From NCBI GenBank assembly GCA_033782935.1, contig JAWQEG010000292.1, positions 554,001 to 618,000 on the forward strand: 64,000 bases of DNA, written 5' to 3'. The notes beneath the pieces were generated by a model that saw nothing but the letters and a program-made list of their open reading frames with translations, made no database searches and had not been told where the DNA came from. Numbering within the stretch: position 1 is the stretch's first letter; each line of letters begins with the position of its first letter. This DNA is from Petrolisthes cinctipes (lineage: Eukaryota > Arthropoda > Malacostraca > Decapoda > Porcellanidae). Shown here one piece after another: positions 22,601 to 36,079 of the stretch. Made by a program: the position numbers and the translations under genes.

Positions 22601-25420
22601 TGTGCATGCATCTTCAGTACCCGTTTATATCTCAAATTCAGGCTCAAAACATCCGAAAATTCAATATTTTGGGGTCCCAGAAGCAATCTGTACATGCCTA
22701 GTCAGTGTTAGAGTATTTTCATAATACAGGCCCAAAACATGCTGAAAATCGATATTTTAGATGCCCAAAGTCGATATGTGCATGCATCTTCAGTACCCGT
22801 TTATATCTCAAATTCAGGCTCAAAACACCCGAAAATTCAATATTTTGGGGTCCCAGAAGCAATCTGTACATGCCTACACAATGCTAGAATATTTTCAAAA
22901 TATAGGCTAAAAACATGCTAAAAAACGACATTTTAGGTGCCAAAAAATCGATATCTCAAATTCAGTCCCAAAACACCCGAAAATTCGATATTTAGAGGTC
23001 CCAGAAGGTATCTGTACATGCCTACTCCGTGTTAGAGTATTTTCAAAATACAGGCCAAAAACATACTGAAAATCGATCTTTTAGTTGCCCAAAAGTCGAT
23101 ATGTGCATGCATCTTCTGTACCCGTTTATATCTCAAATTCTGGCCCTAAACACCCGAAAATTCGATATTTTGGGGTCCCAGAAGCGATTTGTACATGCCT
23201 ACACAGTGCTAGAGTATTTTCAAAATTAATGCCCAAAACATGCTGAAAATCGATGTTTTTGGTGCCCAATGTCAATATGTGCATGTATCTTCTGTACCCG
23301 TTTATATCACAAATTCAGGCTCAAAACACCCGAAAATTCAATATTTTGGGGTCCCAGAAGCAATCTGTACATGCCTACTCAGTGCTAGAATATTTTCAAA
23401 ATATAGGCTAAAAACATGCTAAAAATCGATCTTTTAGGTGCCAAAAAGTCGATATCTCAAATTCAGTCCCAAAACACCCGACAATTCGATATTTAGGGGT
23501 CCAAGAAGCGATCTGTACATGCCTACTCCGTGTTAGAGTATTTTCAAAATACATGCTCAAAACATACTGAAAATCGATCTTTTAGGTGCACAAAAGTCGA
23601 TATGTGCATGCATCTTCAGTACCCGTTTATATCTCAAATTCAGGCTCAAAACACCCGAAAATTCAATATTTTGGGGTCCCAGAAGGTATCTGTACATGCC
23701 TACTCCGTGTTAGAGTATTTTCAAAATTCAGGCCCAAAACATGCTGAAAATCGATATTTTTGGAGCCCAAAGTCAATATGTGCATGTATCTTCTGTACCC
23801 GTTTATATCTCAAATTCAGGCTCAAAACACCCGAAAATTCAATATTTTGGGTCCCAGAAGCAATCTGTACATGCCTACACAATGCTAGAATATTTTCAAA
23901 ATATAGGCTAAAAACATGCTAAAAATCGACATTTTAGGTGCCAAAAAATCGATATCTCAAATTCAGTCCCAAAACACCCGAAAATTCGATATTTAGAGGT
24001 CCCAGAAGGTATCTGTACATGCCAACTCCGTGTTAGAGTATTTTCAAAATACAGGCCAAAAACATACTGAAAATCGATCTTTTAGGTGCCCAAAAGTCGA
24101 TATGTGCATGCATCTTCTGTACCCGTTTATATCTCAAATTCTGGCCCTAAACACCCGAAAATTCGATATTTTGGGGTCCCAGAAGCGATCTGTACATGCC
24201 TACTCCTTGTTAGAGTATTTTCAAAATTCAGGCCCAAAACAGGCTGAAAATCGATATTTTTGGTGCCAAAAGTCATTATGTGCATGTATCTTCTGTACCC
24301 GTTTATATCTCAAATTCAGGCTCAAAACACCCGAAACCTCAATATTTTGGGGTCCCAGAAGCAATCTGTACATGCCTACTCAGTGCTAGAATATTTTCAA
24401 AATATAGGCTAAAAACATTCTAAAAATCGATCTTTTAGGTGCCAAAAAGTAGATATCTCAAATTCAGTCCCAAAACACCCGAAAATTCGATATTTAGGGG
24501 TCCCAGAAGCGATCTGTACATGCCTACTCCGTGTTAGAGTATTTTCAAAATACATGCTCAAAACATACTGAAAATCGATCTTTTAGGTGCACAAAAGTCG
24601 ATATGTGCATGCATCTTCAGTACCCGTTTATATCTCAAATTCAGGCTCAAAACACCCGAAAATTCAATATTTTGGGGTCCCAGAAGCAATCTGTACATGC
24701 CTACTCAGTGTTAGAGTATTTTCATAATACAGGCCCAAAACATGCTGAAAATCGATATTTTAGATGCCCAAAGTCGATATGTGCATGCATCTTCAGTACC
24801 CGTTTATATCTCAAATTCAGGCTCAAAACACCTGAAAATTCAATATTTTGGGGTCCCAGAAGCAATCTGTACATGCCTACACAATGCTAGAATATTTTCA
24901 AAATATAGGCTAAAAACATGCTAAAAAACGACATTTTAGGTGCCAAAAAATCGATATCTCAAATTCAGTCCCAAAATACCCGAAAATTCGATATTTAGAG
25001 GTCCCAGAAGGTATCTGTACATGCCTACTCCGTGTTAGAGTATTTTCAAAATACAGGCCAAAAACATACTGAAAATCGATCTTTTAGTTGCCCAAAAGTC
25101 GATATGTGCATGCATCTTCTGTACCCGTTTATATCTCAAATTCTGGCCCTAAACACCCGAAAATTCGATATTTTGGGGTCCCAGAAGCGATTTGTACATG
25201 CCTACACAGTGCTAGAGTATTTTCAAAATTAATGCCTAAAACATGCTGAAAATCGATGTTTTTGGTGCCCAAAGTCAATATGTGCATGTATCTTCTGTAC
25301 CCGTTTATATCACAAATTCAGGCTCAAAACACCCGAAAATTCAATATTTTGGGGTCCCAGAAGCAATCTGTACATGCCTACTCAGTGCTAGAATATTTTC
25401 AAAATATAGGCTAAAAACAT
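19690..25420 (+). repeat. 3,005 bp duplication (19,690-22,415 and 22,695-25,420)
   Basis: The two segments match at a fixed 3,005 bp offset, six trimers less one base. The one-base loss sits in the B monomer of the 20509 and 23514 units (tattttgggtccc). Shared markers include aaaatcgatatttttggagc, gaaacctcaatatt, cctaaaacatgc and cccgacaattcg. Differences are few (tccatgttag against tccgtgttag; actctgtg against actccgtg). An even trimer number keeps the hexamer phase intact. Confidence 0.85.
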
Positions 25421-28400
25421 GCTAAAAATCGATCTTTTAGGTGCCAAAAAGTCGATATCTCAAATTCAGTCCCAAAACACCCGACAATTCGATATTTAGG
25501 GGTCCCAGAAGCGATCTGTACATGCCTACTCCGTGTTAGAGTATTTTCAAAATACATGCTCAAAACATACTGAAAATCGATCTTTTAGGTGCACAAAAGT
25601 CGATATGTGCATGCATCTTCAGTACCCGTTTATATATCAAATTCAGGCTCAAAACACCCGAAAATTCAATATTTTGGGGTCCCAGAAGGTATCTGTACAT
25701 GCCTACTCCGTGTTAGAGTATTTTCAAAATTCAGGCCCAAAACATGCTCAAAATCGATATTTTTGGTGCCCAAAGACAATATGTGCATGTATCTTCTGTA
25801 CCCGTTTATATCTCAAATTCAGGCACAAAACACCCGAAAATTCAATATTTTGGGGTCCCAGAAGCAATCTGTACATGCCTACACAATGCTAGAATATTTT
25901 CAAAATATAGGCTAAAAACATGCTAAAAATCGACATTTTAGGTGCCAAAAAATCGATATCTCAAATTCAGTCCCAAAACACCCGAAAATTCGATATTTAG
26001 AGGTCCCAGAAGGTATCTGTACATGCCATCTCCGTGTTAGAGTATTTTCAAAATACAGGCCAAAAACATACTGAAAATCGATCTTTTAGGTGCCCAAAAG
26101 TCGATATGTGCATGCATCTTCTGTACCCGTTTATATCTCAAATTCTTGCCCTAAACAACCGAAAATTCGATATTTTGGGGTCCCAGAAGCGATCTGTACA
26201 TGCCTACTCCTTGTTAGAGTATTTTCAAAATTCAGGCCCAAAACAGGCTGAAAATCGATATTTTTGGTGACCAAAGTCAATATGTGCATGTATCTTCTGT
26301 ACCCGTTTATATCTCAAATTCAGGCTCAAAACACCCGAAAAATCAATATTTTGGGGTCCCAGAAGCAATCTATACATGCCTACTCAGTGCTAGAATATTT
26401 TCAAAATATAGGCTAAAAACATGCTAAAAATCGATCTTTTAGGTGCCAAAAAATCGATATCTCAAATTCAGTCCCAAAACACCCGAAAATTCGATATTTA
26501 GAGGTCCCAGAAGGTATCTGTACATGCCAACTCCGTGTTAGAGTATTTTCAAAATACAGGCCAAAAACATACTGAAAATCGATCTTTTAGGTGCCCAAAA
26601 GTCGATATGTGCATGCATCTTCTGTACCCGTTTATATCTCAAATTCTGGCCCTAAACACCCGAAAATTCGATATTTTGGGGTCCCAGAAGCGATCTGTAC
26701 ATGCCTACTCCTTGTTAGAGTATTTTCAAAATTCAGGCCCAAAACAGGCTGAAAATCGATATTTTTGGTGCCAAAAGTCATTATGTGCATGTATCTTCTG
26801 TACCCGTTTATATCTCAAATTCAGGCTCAAAACACCCGAAACCTCAATATTTTGGGGTCCCAGAAGCAATCTGTACATGCCTACTCAGTGCTAGAATATT
26901 TTCAAAATATAGGCTAAAAACATTCTAAAAATCGATCTTTTAGGTGCCAAAAAGTAGATATCTCAAATTCAGTCCCAAAACACCCGAAAATTCGATATTT
27001 AGGGGTCCCAGAAGCGATCTGTACATGCCTACTCCGTGTTAGAGTATTTTCAAAATACATGCTCAAAACATACTGAAAATCGATCTTTTAGGTGCACAAA
27101 AGTCGATATGTGCATGCATCTTCAGTACCCGTTTATATCTCAAATTCAGGCTCAAAACACCCGAAAATTCAATATTTTGGGGTCCCAGAAGCAATCTGTA
27201 CATGCCTACTCAGTGTTAGAGTATTTTCATAATACAGGCCCAAAACATGCTGAAAATCGATATTTTAGATGCCCAAAGTCGATATGTGCATGCATCTTCA
27301 GTACCCGTTTATATCTCAAATTCAGGCTCAAAACACCTGAAAATTCAATATTTTGGGGTCCCAGAAGCAATCTGTACATGCCTACACAATGCTAGAATAT
27401 TTTCAAAATATAGGCTAAAAACATGCTAAAAAACGACATTTTAGGTGCCAAAAAATCGATATCTCAAATTCAGTCCCAAAATACCCGAAAATTCGATATT
27501 TAGAGGTCCCAGAAGGTATCTGTACATGCCTACTCCGTGTTAGAGTATTTTCAAAATACAGGCCAAAAACATACTGAAAATCGATCTTTTAGTTGCCCAA
27601 AAGTCGATATGTGCATGCATCTTCTGTACCCGTTTATATCTCAAATTCTGGCCCTAAACACCCGAAAATTCGATATTTTGGGGTCCCAGAAGCGATTTGT
27701 ACATGCCTACACAGTGCTAGAGTATTTTCAAAATTAATGCCTAAAACATGCTGAAAATCGATGTTTTTGGTGCCCAAAGTCAATATGTGCATGTATCTTC
27801 TGTACCCGTTTATATCACAAATTCAGGCTCAAAACACCCGAAAATTCAATATTTTGGGGTCCCAGAAGCAATCTGTACATGCCTACTCAGTGCTAGAATA
27901 TTTTCAAAATATAGGCTAAAAACATGCTAAAAATCGATCTTTTAGGTGCCAAAAAGTCGATATCTCAAATTCAGTCCCAAAACACCCGACAATTCGATAT
28001 TTAGGGGTCCCAGAAGCGATCTGTACATGCCTACTCCGTGTTAGAGTATTTTCAAAATACATGCTCAAAACATACTGAAAATCGATCTTTTAGGTGCACA
28101 AAAGTCGATATGTGCATGCATCTTCAGTACCCGTTTATATATCAAATTCAGGCTCAAAACACCCGAAAATTCAATATTTTGGGGTCCCAGAAGGTATCTG
28201 TACATGCCTACTCCGTGTTAGAGTATTTTCAAAATTCAGGCCCAAAACATGCTCAAAATCGATATTTTTGGTGCCCAAAGACAATATGTGCATGTATCTT
28301 CTGTACCCGTTTATATCTCAAATTCAGGCACAAAACACCCGAAAATTCAATATTTTGGGGTCCCAGAAGCAATCTGTACATGCCTACACAATGCTAGAAT

Positions 28401-29024
28401 ATTTTCAAAATATAGGCTAAAAACATGCTAAAAATCGACATTTTAGGTGCCAAAAAATCGATATCTCAAATTCAGTCCCAAAACACCCGAAAATTCGATA
28501 TTTAGAGGTCCCAGAAGGTATCTGTACATGCCATCTCCGTGTTAGAGTATTTTCAAAATACAGGCCAAAAACATACTGAAAATCGATCTTTTAGGTGCCC
28601 AAAAGTCGATATGTGCATGCATCTTCTGTACCCGTTTATATCTCAAATTCTTGCCCTAAACAACCGAAAATTCGATATTTTGGGGTCCCAGAAGCGATCT
28701 GTACATGCCTACTCCTTGTTAGAGTATTTTCAAAATTCAGGCCCAAAACAGGCTGAAAATCGATATTTTTGGTGACCAAAGTCAATATGTGCATGTATCT
28801 TCTGTACCCGTTTATATCTCAAATTCAGGCTCAAAACACCCGAAAAATCAATATTTTGGGGTCCCAGAAGCAATCTATACATGCCTACTCAGTGCTAGAA
28901 TATTTTCAAAATATAGGCTAAAAACATGCTAAAAATCGATCTTTTAGGTGCCAAAAAGTCGATATCTCAAATTCAGTCCCAAAACACCCGAAAATTCGAT
29001 ATTTAGGGGTTCCAGAAGCGATCT
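19691..29024 (+). repeat. Array zone III, regular 1,002 bp hexamers
   Basis: Units start at 20008, 20509, 21009, 21510, 22011, 22512, 23013, 23514, 24014, 24515, 25016, 25517, 26018, 26519, 27020, 27521, 28022, 28523 and 29024. Every step is 500-501 bp. A-led units ending in C1 alternate with A'-led units ending in C2, except at the 26.44 kb junction where two A-led units are adjacent. This is the most homogeneous part of the window and appears the most recently amplified. Confidence 0.9.
23932..28941 (+). repeat. 2,505 bp tandem duplication
   Basis: Copy 1 (about 23932-26436) and copy 2 (about 26437-28941) share every rare state checked: aagtcattatg, acattctaaaaatc, aaaatacccg, caaagacaatatg, taaacaaccg and ggtgaccaaag. 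The apparent frames inside the copies translate identically. The breakpoint lies in a 16-base stretch, ttttaggtgccaaaaa, common to C1 and C2, and left a C1/C2 chimera at the junction. Five trimers is an odd number, so hexamer phase slips here. Confidence 0.92.
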
Positions 29025-30702
29025 GTACATGCCTACTCCGTGTTAGAGTATTTTCAAAATACATGCTCAAAACATACTGAAAATCGATCTTGTAGGTGCA
29101 CAAAAGTCGATATGTTCATGCATCTTCAGTACCCGTTTATATCTCAAATTCAGGCTCAAAACACCCGAAAATTCAATATTTTGGGGTCCCAGAAGCAATC
29201 TGTACATGCCTACTCAGTGTTAGAGTATTTTCAAAATACAGGCCCAAAACATGCTGAAAATCGATATTTTAGATGCCCAAAGTCAATATGTGCATGTATC
29301 TTCTGTACCCGTTTATATCTCAAATTCAGGCTCAAAACACCCGAAAAATCAATATTTTGGGGTCCCAGAAGCAATCTATACATGCCTACTCAGTGCTAGA
29401 ATATTTTCAAAATATAGGCTAAAAACATGCTAAAAATCGATCTTTTAGGTGCCAAAAAGTCGATATCTCAAATTCAGTCCCAAATCACCCGAAAATTCGA
29501 TATTTAGGGGTTCCAGAAGCGATCTGTACATGCCTACTCCGTGTTAGAGTATTTTCAAAATACATGCTCAAAACATACTGAAAATCGATCTTGTAGGTGC
29601 ACAAAAGTCGATATGTTCATGCATCTTCAGTACCCGTTTATATCTCAAATTCAGGCTCAAAACACCCGAAAATTCAATATTTTGGGGTCCCAGAAGCAAT
29701 CTGTACATGCCTACTCAGTGTTAGAGTATTTTCAAAATACAGGCCCAAAACATGCTGAAAATCGATATTTTAGATGCCCAAAGTCAATATGTGCATGTAT
29801 CTTCTGTACCCGTTTATATCTCAAATTCAGGCTCAAAACACCCGAAAATTCAATGTTTTGGGGTCCCAGAAGCAATCTGTACATGCCTACACAGTGCTAG
29901 AATATTTTCAAAATATAGGCTAAAAACATGCTAAAAATCGACATTTTAGTTGCCAAAAAATCGATATCTCAAATTCAGTCCCAAAACACCCGAAAATTCG
30001 ATATTTAGAGGTCCCAGAAGGTATCTGTACATGCCTTCTCCGTGTTAGAGTATTTTCAAAATACAGGCCAAAAACATACTGAAAATCGATCTTTTAGGTG
30101 CCCAAAAGTCGATATGTGCATGCATCTTCTGTACCCGTTTATATCTCAAATTCAGGCTCAAAACACCTGAAAATTCAATATTTTGGGGTCCCAGAAGCAA
30201 TCTGTACATGCTTACTCAGTGTTAGAGTATTTTCAAAATACAGGCCCAAAACATGCTGAAAATCGATATTTTAGATGCCCAAAGTCAATATGTGCATGTA
30301 TCTTCTGTACCCATTTATATCTCAAATTCAGGCTCAAAACACCCGAAAATTCAATATTTTGGGGTCCCAGAAGCAATCTGTACATGCCTACACAGTGCTA
30401 GAATATTTTCAAAATATAGGCTAAAAACATGCTAAAAATCGACATTTTAGGTGCCAAAAAATCGATATCTCAAATTCAGTCCCAAAACACCCGAAAATTC
30501 GATATTTAGAGGTCCCAGAACGTATCTGTACATGCCTACTCCGTGTTAGAGTATTTTCAAAATACAGGCCAAAAACATACTGAAAATCGATCTTTTAGGT
30601 GCCAAAAAGTCGATATGTGCATGCATCTTCTGTACCCGTTTATATCTCAAATTCTGGCCCTTACACCCGAAAATTCGATATTTTGGGGTCCCAGAAGCGA
30701 TC

Positions 30703-30878
30703 TGTACATGCCTACTCCGTGTTAGAGTATTTTCAAAATACAGGCCAAAAACATGCTAAAAATCGATATTTTTGGTGCCCAAAGTCAATATGTGCATGTA
30801 TCTTCTGTACCCGTTTATATCTCAAATTCAGGTTAAAAACACCCGAAAATTCAATATTTTGGGGTCCCAGAAGCAATC
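30703..30878 (+). repeat. Chimeric monomer A/B, 176 bp
   Basis: This monomer starts as A (ccgtgttagag, caggccaaaaac), passes through a C-like catgctaaaaatcgat, and continues as B (atttttggtgcccaaag, gtcaatatg), with a distinctive caggttaaaaac before the end. Sister copies start near 4511, 8989, 18859, 34384, 36183 and 39865. At 34384 it is followed directly by C, making a dimeric unit. Confidence 0.78.
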
Positions 30879-31026
30879 TGTACATGCCTACTCAGTGCTA
30901 GAATATTTTCAAAATATAGGCTAAAAACATGCTAAAAATCGATCTTTTAGGTGCCAAAAAGTCGATATCTCAAATTCAGTCCCAAAACACCCGAAAATTC
31001 GATATTTAGGGGTCCCAGAAGCGATC

Positions 31027-31879
31027 TGTACATGCCTACTCCGTGTTAGAGTATTTTCAAAATACAGGCCCAAAACATGCTGAAAATCGATATTTTAGAT
31101 GCCCAAAGTCAATATGTGCATGTATCTTTTGTACTCGTTTATATCTCAAATTCAGGCTCAAAACACCAGAAAATTCGATATTTTGGGGTCCCAGAAGCAA
31201 TCTGTACATGCCTACACAGTGCTAGAATATTTTCAAAATATAGGCCCATAACATGCTGAAAATCGATATTTTAGATGCTCAAAGTCAATATGGGCATGTA
31301 TCTTCTGTACCCGTTTATATCTCAAATTCAGGCTCAAAACACCCGAAAATTCAATATTTTGGGGTCCCAGAAGCAATCTGTACATGCCTACTTAGTGCTA
31401 GAATATTTTCAAAATATAGGCTAAAAACATGCTAAAAATCGATCTTTTAGGTGCACAAAAGTCGATATGTGCATGCGTCTTCAGTACCCGTTTATATCTC
31501 AAATTCAGGCTCAAAACACCCGAAAATTCAATATTTTGGGGTCCCAGAAGGTATCTGTACATGCCTACTCCGTGTTAGAGTATTTTCAAAATTCAGGCCC
31601 AAAACATGCTGAAAATCGATATTTTTGGTGCCCAAAGTCAATATGTGCATGTATCTTCTGTACCCGTTTATATCTCAAATTCAGGCTCAAAACACCCGAA
31701 AATTCAATATTTTGGGGTCCCAGAAGCAATCTGTACATGCCTACACAATGCTAGAATATTTTCAAAATATACGCTAAAAACATGCTAAAAAACGACATTT
31801 TAGGTGCCAAAAAATCGATATCTCAAATTCAGTCCCAAAACACCCGAAAATTCGATATTTAGAGATACCAGATGGTATC
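31027..31879 (+). repeat. Pentameric unit B'-B''-C/A'-B-C2
   Basis: Monomers start at 31027, 31203, 31379, 31556 and 31732. The third is 177 bp: it opens as C (ctacttagtgctagaat, aggctaaaaacatgc) but after cgatcttttaggtgc becomes A' with the 29 bp segment present (gtgcatgcgtcttcag). Recombination has thus undone the C deletion. Confidence 0.82.
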
Positions 31880-34800
31880 TGTACATGCCTACTCCGTGTT
31901 AGAGTATTTTCAAAATACATGCCAAAAACATACTGAAAATCGATCTTTTAGTTGCCCAAAAGTCGATATGTGCATGCATCTTCTGTACCCGTTTATATCT
32001 CAAATTCTGGCCCTAAACACCCGAAAATTCGATATTTTGGGGTCCCAGAAGCGATCTGTACATGCCTACACAGTGCTAGAGTATTTTCAAATTTCATGCC
32101 CAAAACATGCTGAAAATCGATGTTTTTGGTGCCCAAAGTCAATATGTGCATGTATCTTCTGTACCCGTTTATATCACAAATTCAGGCTCAAAACACCCGA
32201 AAATTCAATATTTTGGGGTCCCAGAAGCAATCTGTACATGCCTACTCAGTGCTAGAATATTTTCAAAATATAGGCTAAAAACATGCTAAAAATCGATCTT
32301 TTAGGTGCCAAAAAGTCGATATCTCAAATTCAGTCCCAAAACACCCGAAAATTCGATATTTAGGGGTCTCAGAAGCGATCTGTACATGCCTACTCCGTGT
32401 TAGAGTATTTTCAAAATACATGCTCAAAACATACTGAAAATCGATCTTTTAGGTGCACAAAAGTCGATATGTGCATGCATCTTCAGTACCCGTTTATATC
32501 TCAAATTCAGGCTCAAAACACCCGAAAATTCAATATTTTGGGGTCCCAGAAGCGATCTGTAATGCCTACTCCGTGTTAGAGTATTTTCAAAATTCAGGCC
32601 CAAAACATGCTGAAAATCGATATTTTTGGTGCCCAAAGTCAATATGTGCATGTACCTTCTGTACCCGTTTATATCTCAAATTCAGGCTCAAAACACCCGA
32701 AAATTCAATACTTTGGGTTCCCAGAAGCAATCTGTACATGCCTACTCAGTGCTAGAATATTTTCAAAATATAGGCTAAAAACATGCTAAAAATCGATCTT
32801 TTAGGTGCCAAAAAGTCGATATCTCAAATTCAGTCCCAAAACACCCGAAAATTCGATATTTAGGGGTCCCAGAAGCGATTTGTACATGCCTACTCCGTGT
32901 TAGAGTATTTTCAAAATACAGGCCAAAAACATACTGAAAATCGATCTTTTAGGTGCCCAAAAGTCGATATGTGCATGCATCTTCTGTACCCGTTTATATC
33001 TCAAATTCTGGCCCTAAACACCCGAAAATTCGATATTTTGGGGTCCCAGAAGCGATCTGTACATGCCTACTCCGTGTTAGAGTATTTTCAAAATTCAGGC
33101 CCAAAACATGCTGAAAATCGATATTTTTGGTGCCCAAAGTCAATATGTGCATGTATCTTCTGTACCCGTTTATATCTCAAATTCAGGCTCAAAACACCCG
33201 AAAATTCAATACTTTGGGTTCCCAGAACTAATCTGTACATGCCTACTCAGTACTAGAATATTTTCAAAATATAGGCTAAAAACATGCTAAAAATCGATCT
33301 TTTAGGTGCCAAAAAGTCGATATCTCAAATTCAGTCCCAAAACACCCGAAAATTCGATATTTAGGGGTCCCAGAAGCGATCTGTACATGCCTACTCCGTG
33401 TTAGAGTATTTTCAAAATACATGCTCAAAACATACTGAAAATCGATCTTTTAGGTGCACAAAAGTCGATATGTGCATGCATCTTCAGTACCCGTTTATAT
33501 CTCAAATTCAGGCTCAAAACACCCGAAAATTCAATATTTTGGGGTCCCAGAAGCAATCTGTACATGCCTACTCAGTGTTAGAGTATTTTCAAAATACAGG
33601 CCCAAAACATGCTGAAAATCGATATTTTAGATGCCCAAAGTCAATATGTGCATGTATCTTCTGTACCCGTTTATATCTCAAATTCAGGCTCTAAACACCC
33701 GAAAATTCAATATTTTGGGGTCCCAGAAGCAATCTGTACATGCCTACACAGTGCTAGAATATTTTCAAAATATAGGCTAAAAACATGCTAAAATTCGACA
33801 TTTTAGGTGCCAAAAAATCGATATCTCAAATTCAGTCCCAAAACACCCGAAAATTCGATATTTAGAGGTCCCAGAAGGTATCTGTACATGCCTTCTCCGT
33901 GTTAGAGTATTTTCAAAATACAGGCCAAAAACATACTGAAAATCGATCTTTTAGGTGCCCAAAAGTCGATATGTGCATGCATCTTCTGTACCCGTTTATA
34001 TCTCAAATTTTGGCTCAAAACACCCGAAAATTCGATATTTCGGGGTCCCAGAAGCTATCTGTACATGCCTACTCCGTGTTAGAGTATTTTCAAAATTCAG
34101 GCCCAAAACATGCTGAAAATCGATATTTTTGGTGCCCAAAGTCAATATGTGCATGTATCTTCTGTACCTGTTTATATCTCAAATTCAGGCTCAAAACACA
34201 CGAAAATTCAATATTTTGGGGTCCCAGAAGCAATCTGTACATGCCTACTCAGTGCTAGAATATTTTCAAAATATAGGCTAAAAACATGCTAAAAATCGAT
34301 CTTTTAGGTGCCAAAAAGTCGATATCTCAAATTCAGTCCCAAAACACCCGAAAATTCGATATTTAGGGGTCCCAGAAGCGATCTGTACATGCCTACTCCG
34401 TGTTAGAGTATTTTCAAAATACAGGCCAAAAACATGCTAAAAATCGATATTTTTGGTGCCCAAAGTCAATATGTGCATGTATCTTCTGTACCCGTTTATA
34501 TCTCAAATTCAGGTTAAAAACACCCGAAAATTCAATATTTTGGGGTCCCAGAAGCAATCTGTACATGCCTACTCAGTGCTAGAATATTTTCAAAATATAG
34601 GCTAAAAACATGCTAAAAATCGATCTTTTAGGTGCCAAAAAGTCGATATCTCAAATTCAGTCCCAAAACACCCGAAAATTCGATATTTAGGGGTCCCAGA
34701 AGCGATCTGTACATGCCTACTCCGTGTTAGAGTATTTTCAAAATACAGGCCCAAAACATGCTGAAAATCGATATTTTAGATGCCCAAAGTCAATATGTGC

Positions 34801-35532
34801 ATGTATCTTCTGTACCCGTTTATATCTCAAATTCAGGCTCAAAACACCCGAAAATTCAATATTTTGGGGTCCCAGAAGCAATCTGTACATGCCTACACAG
34901 TGCTAGAATATTTTCAAAATATAGGCTAAAAACATGCTAAAAATCGACATTTTAGGTGCCAAAAAATCGATATCTCAAATTCAGTCCCAAAACACCCGAA
35001 AATTCGATATTTAGAGGTCCCAGAACGTATCTGTACATGCCTACTCCGTGTTAGAGTATTTTCAAAATACAGGCCAAAAACATACTGAAAATCGATCTTT
35101 TAGGTGCCCAAAAGTCGATATGTGCATGCATCTTCTGTACCCGTTTATATCTCAAATTCTTGCCCTAAACACCCGAAAATTCGATATTTTGGGGTCCCAG
35201 AAGCGATCTGTACATGCCTACTCCTTGTTAGAGTATTCTCAAAATTCAGGCCCAAAACAGGCTGAAAATCGATATTTTTGGTGCCCAAAGTCAATATGTG
35301 CATGTATCTTCTGTACCCGTTTATATCTCAAATTCAGGCTCAAAACACCCGAAAATTCAATATTTTGGGGTCCCAGAAGCAATCTATACATGCCTACTCA
35401 GTGCTAGAATATTTTCAAAATATAGGCTAAAAACATGCTAAAAATCGATCTTTTAGGTGCCAAAAAGTCGATATCTCAAATTCAGTCCCAAAACACCCGA
35501 AAATTCGATATTTAGGGGTTCCAGAAGCGATC

Positions 35533-35682
35533 TGTACATGCCTACTCCGTGTTAGAGTATTTTCAAAATACATGCTCAAAACATACTGAAAATCGATCTT
35601 GTAGGTGTACAAAAGTCGATATATCTGAAATTCAGGCTCAAAACACCTGAAAATTCAATATTTTGGGGTCCCAGAAGCAATC
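35533..35682 (+). repeat. A' monomer with 27 bp deletion (150 bp)
   Basis: The A' copy joins gtcgatat to atctgaaattcaggctc, losing 27 bp in almost the same place as the C-class deletion but with an end 2 bp different and an A'-type right side. It is therefore a separate event, not a C monomer. A sister copy, reading atctcaaattcagg, lies at 41515-41664, spread by the 5,982 bp duplication. Both units are 474 bp. Confidence 0.85.
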
Positions 35683-36079
35683 TGTACATGCTTACTCAGT
35701 GTTAGAGTATTTTCAAAATACAGGCCCAAAACATGCTGAAAATCGATATTTTAGATGCCCAAAGTCAATATGTGCATGTATCTTCTGTACCCGTTTATAT
35801 CTCAAATTCAGGCTCAAAACACCCGAAAATTCAATATTTTGGGGTCCCAGAAGCAATCTGTACATGCCTACACAGTGCTAGAATATTTTCAAAATATAGG
35901 CTAAAAACATGCTAAAAATCGACATTTTAGGTGCCAAAAAATCGATATCTCAAATTCAGTCCCAAAACACCCGAAAATTCGATATTTAGAGGTCCCAGAA
36001 CGTATCTGTACATGCCTACTCCGTGTTAGAGTATTTTCAAAATACAGGCCAAAAACATACTGAAAATCGATCTTTTAGG

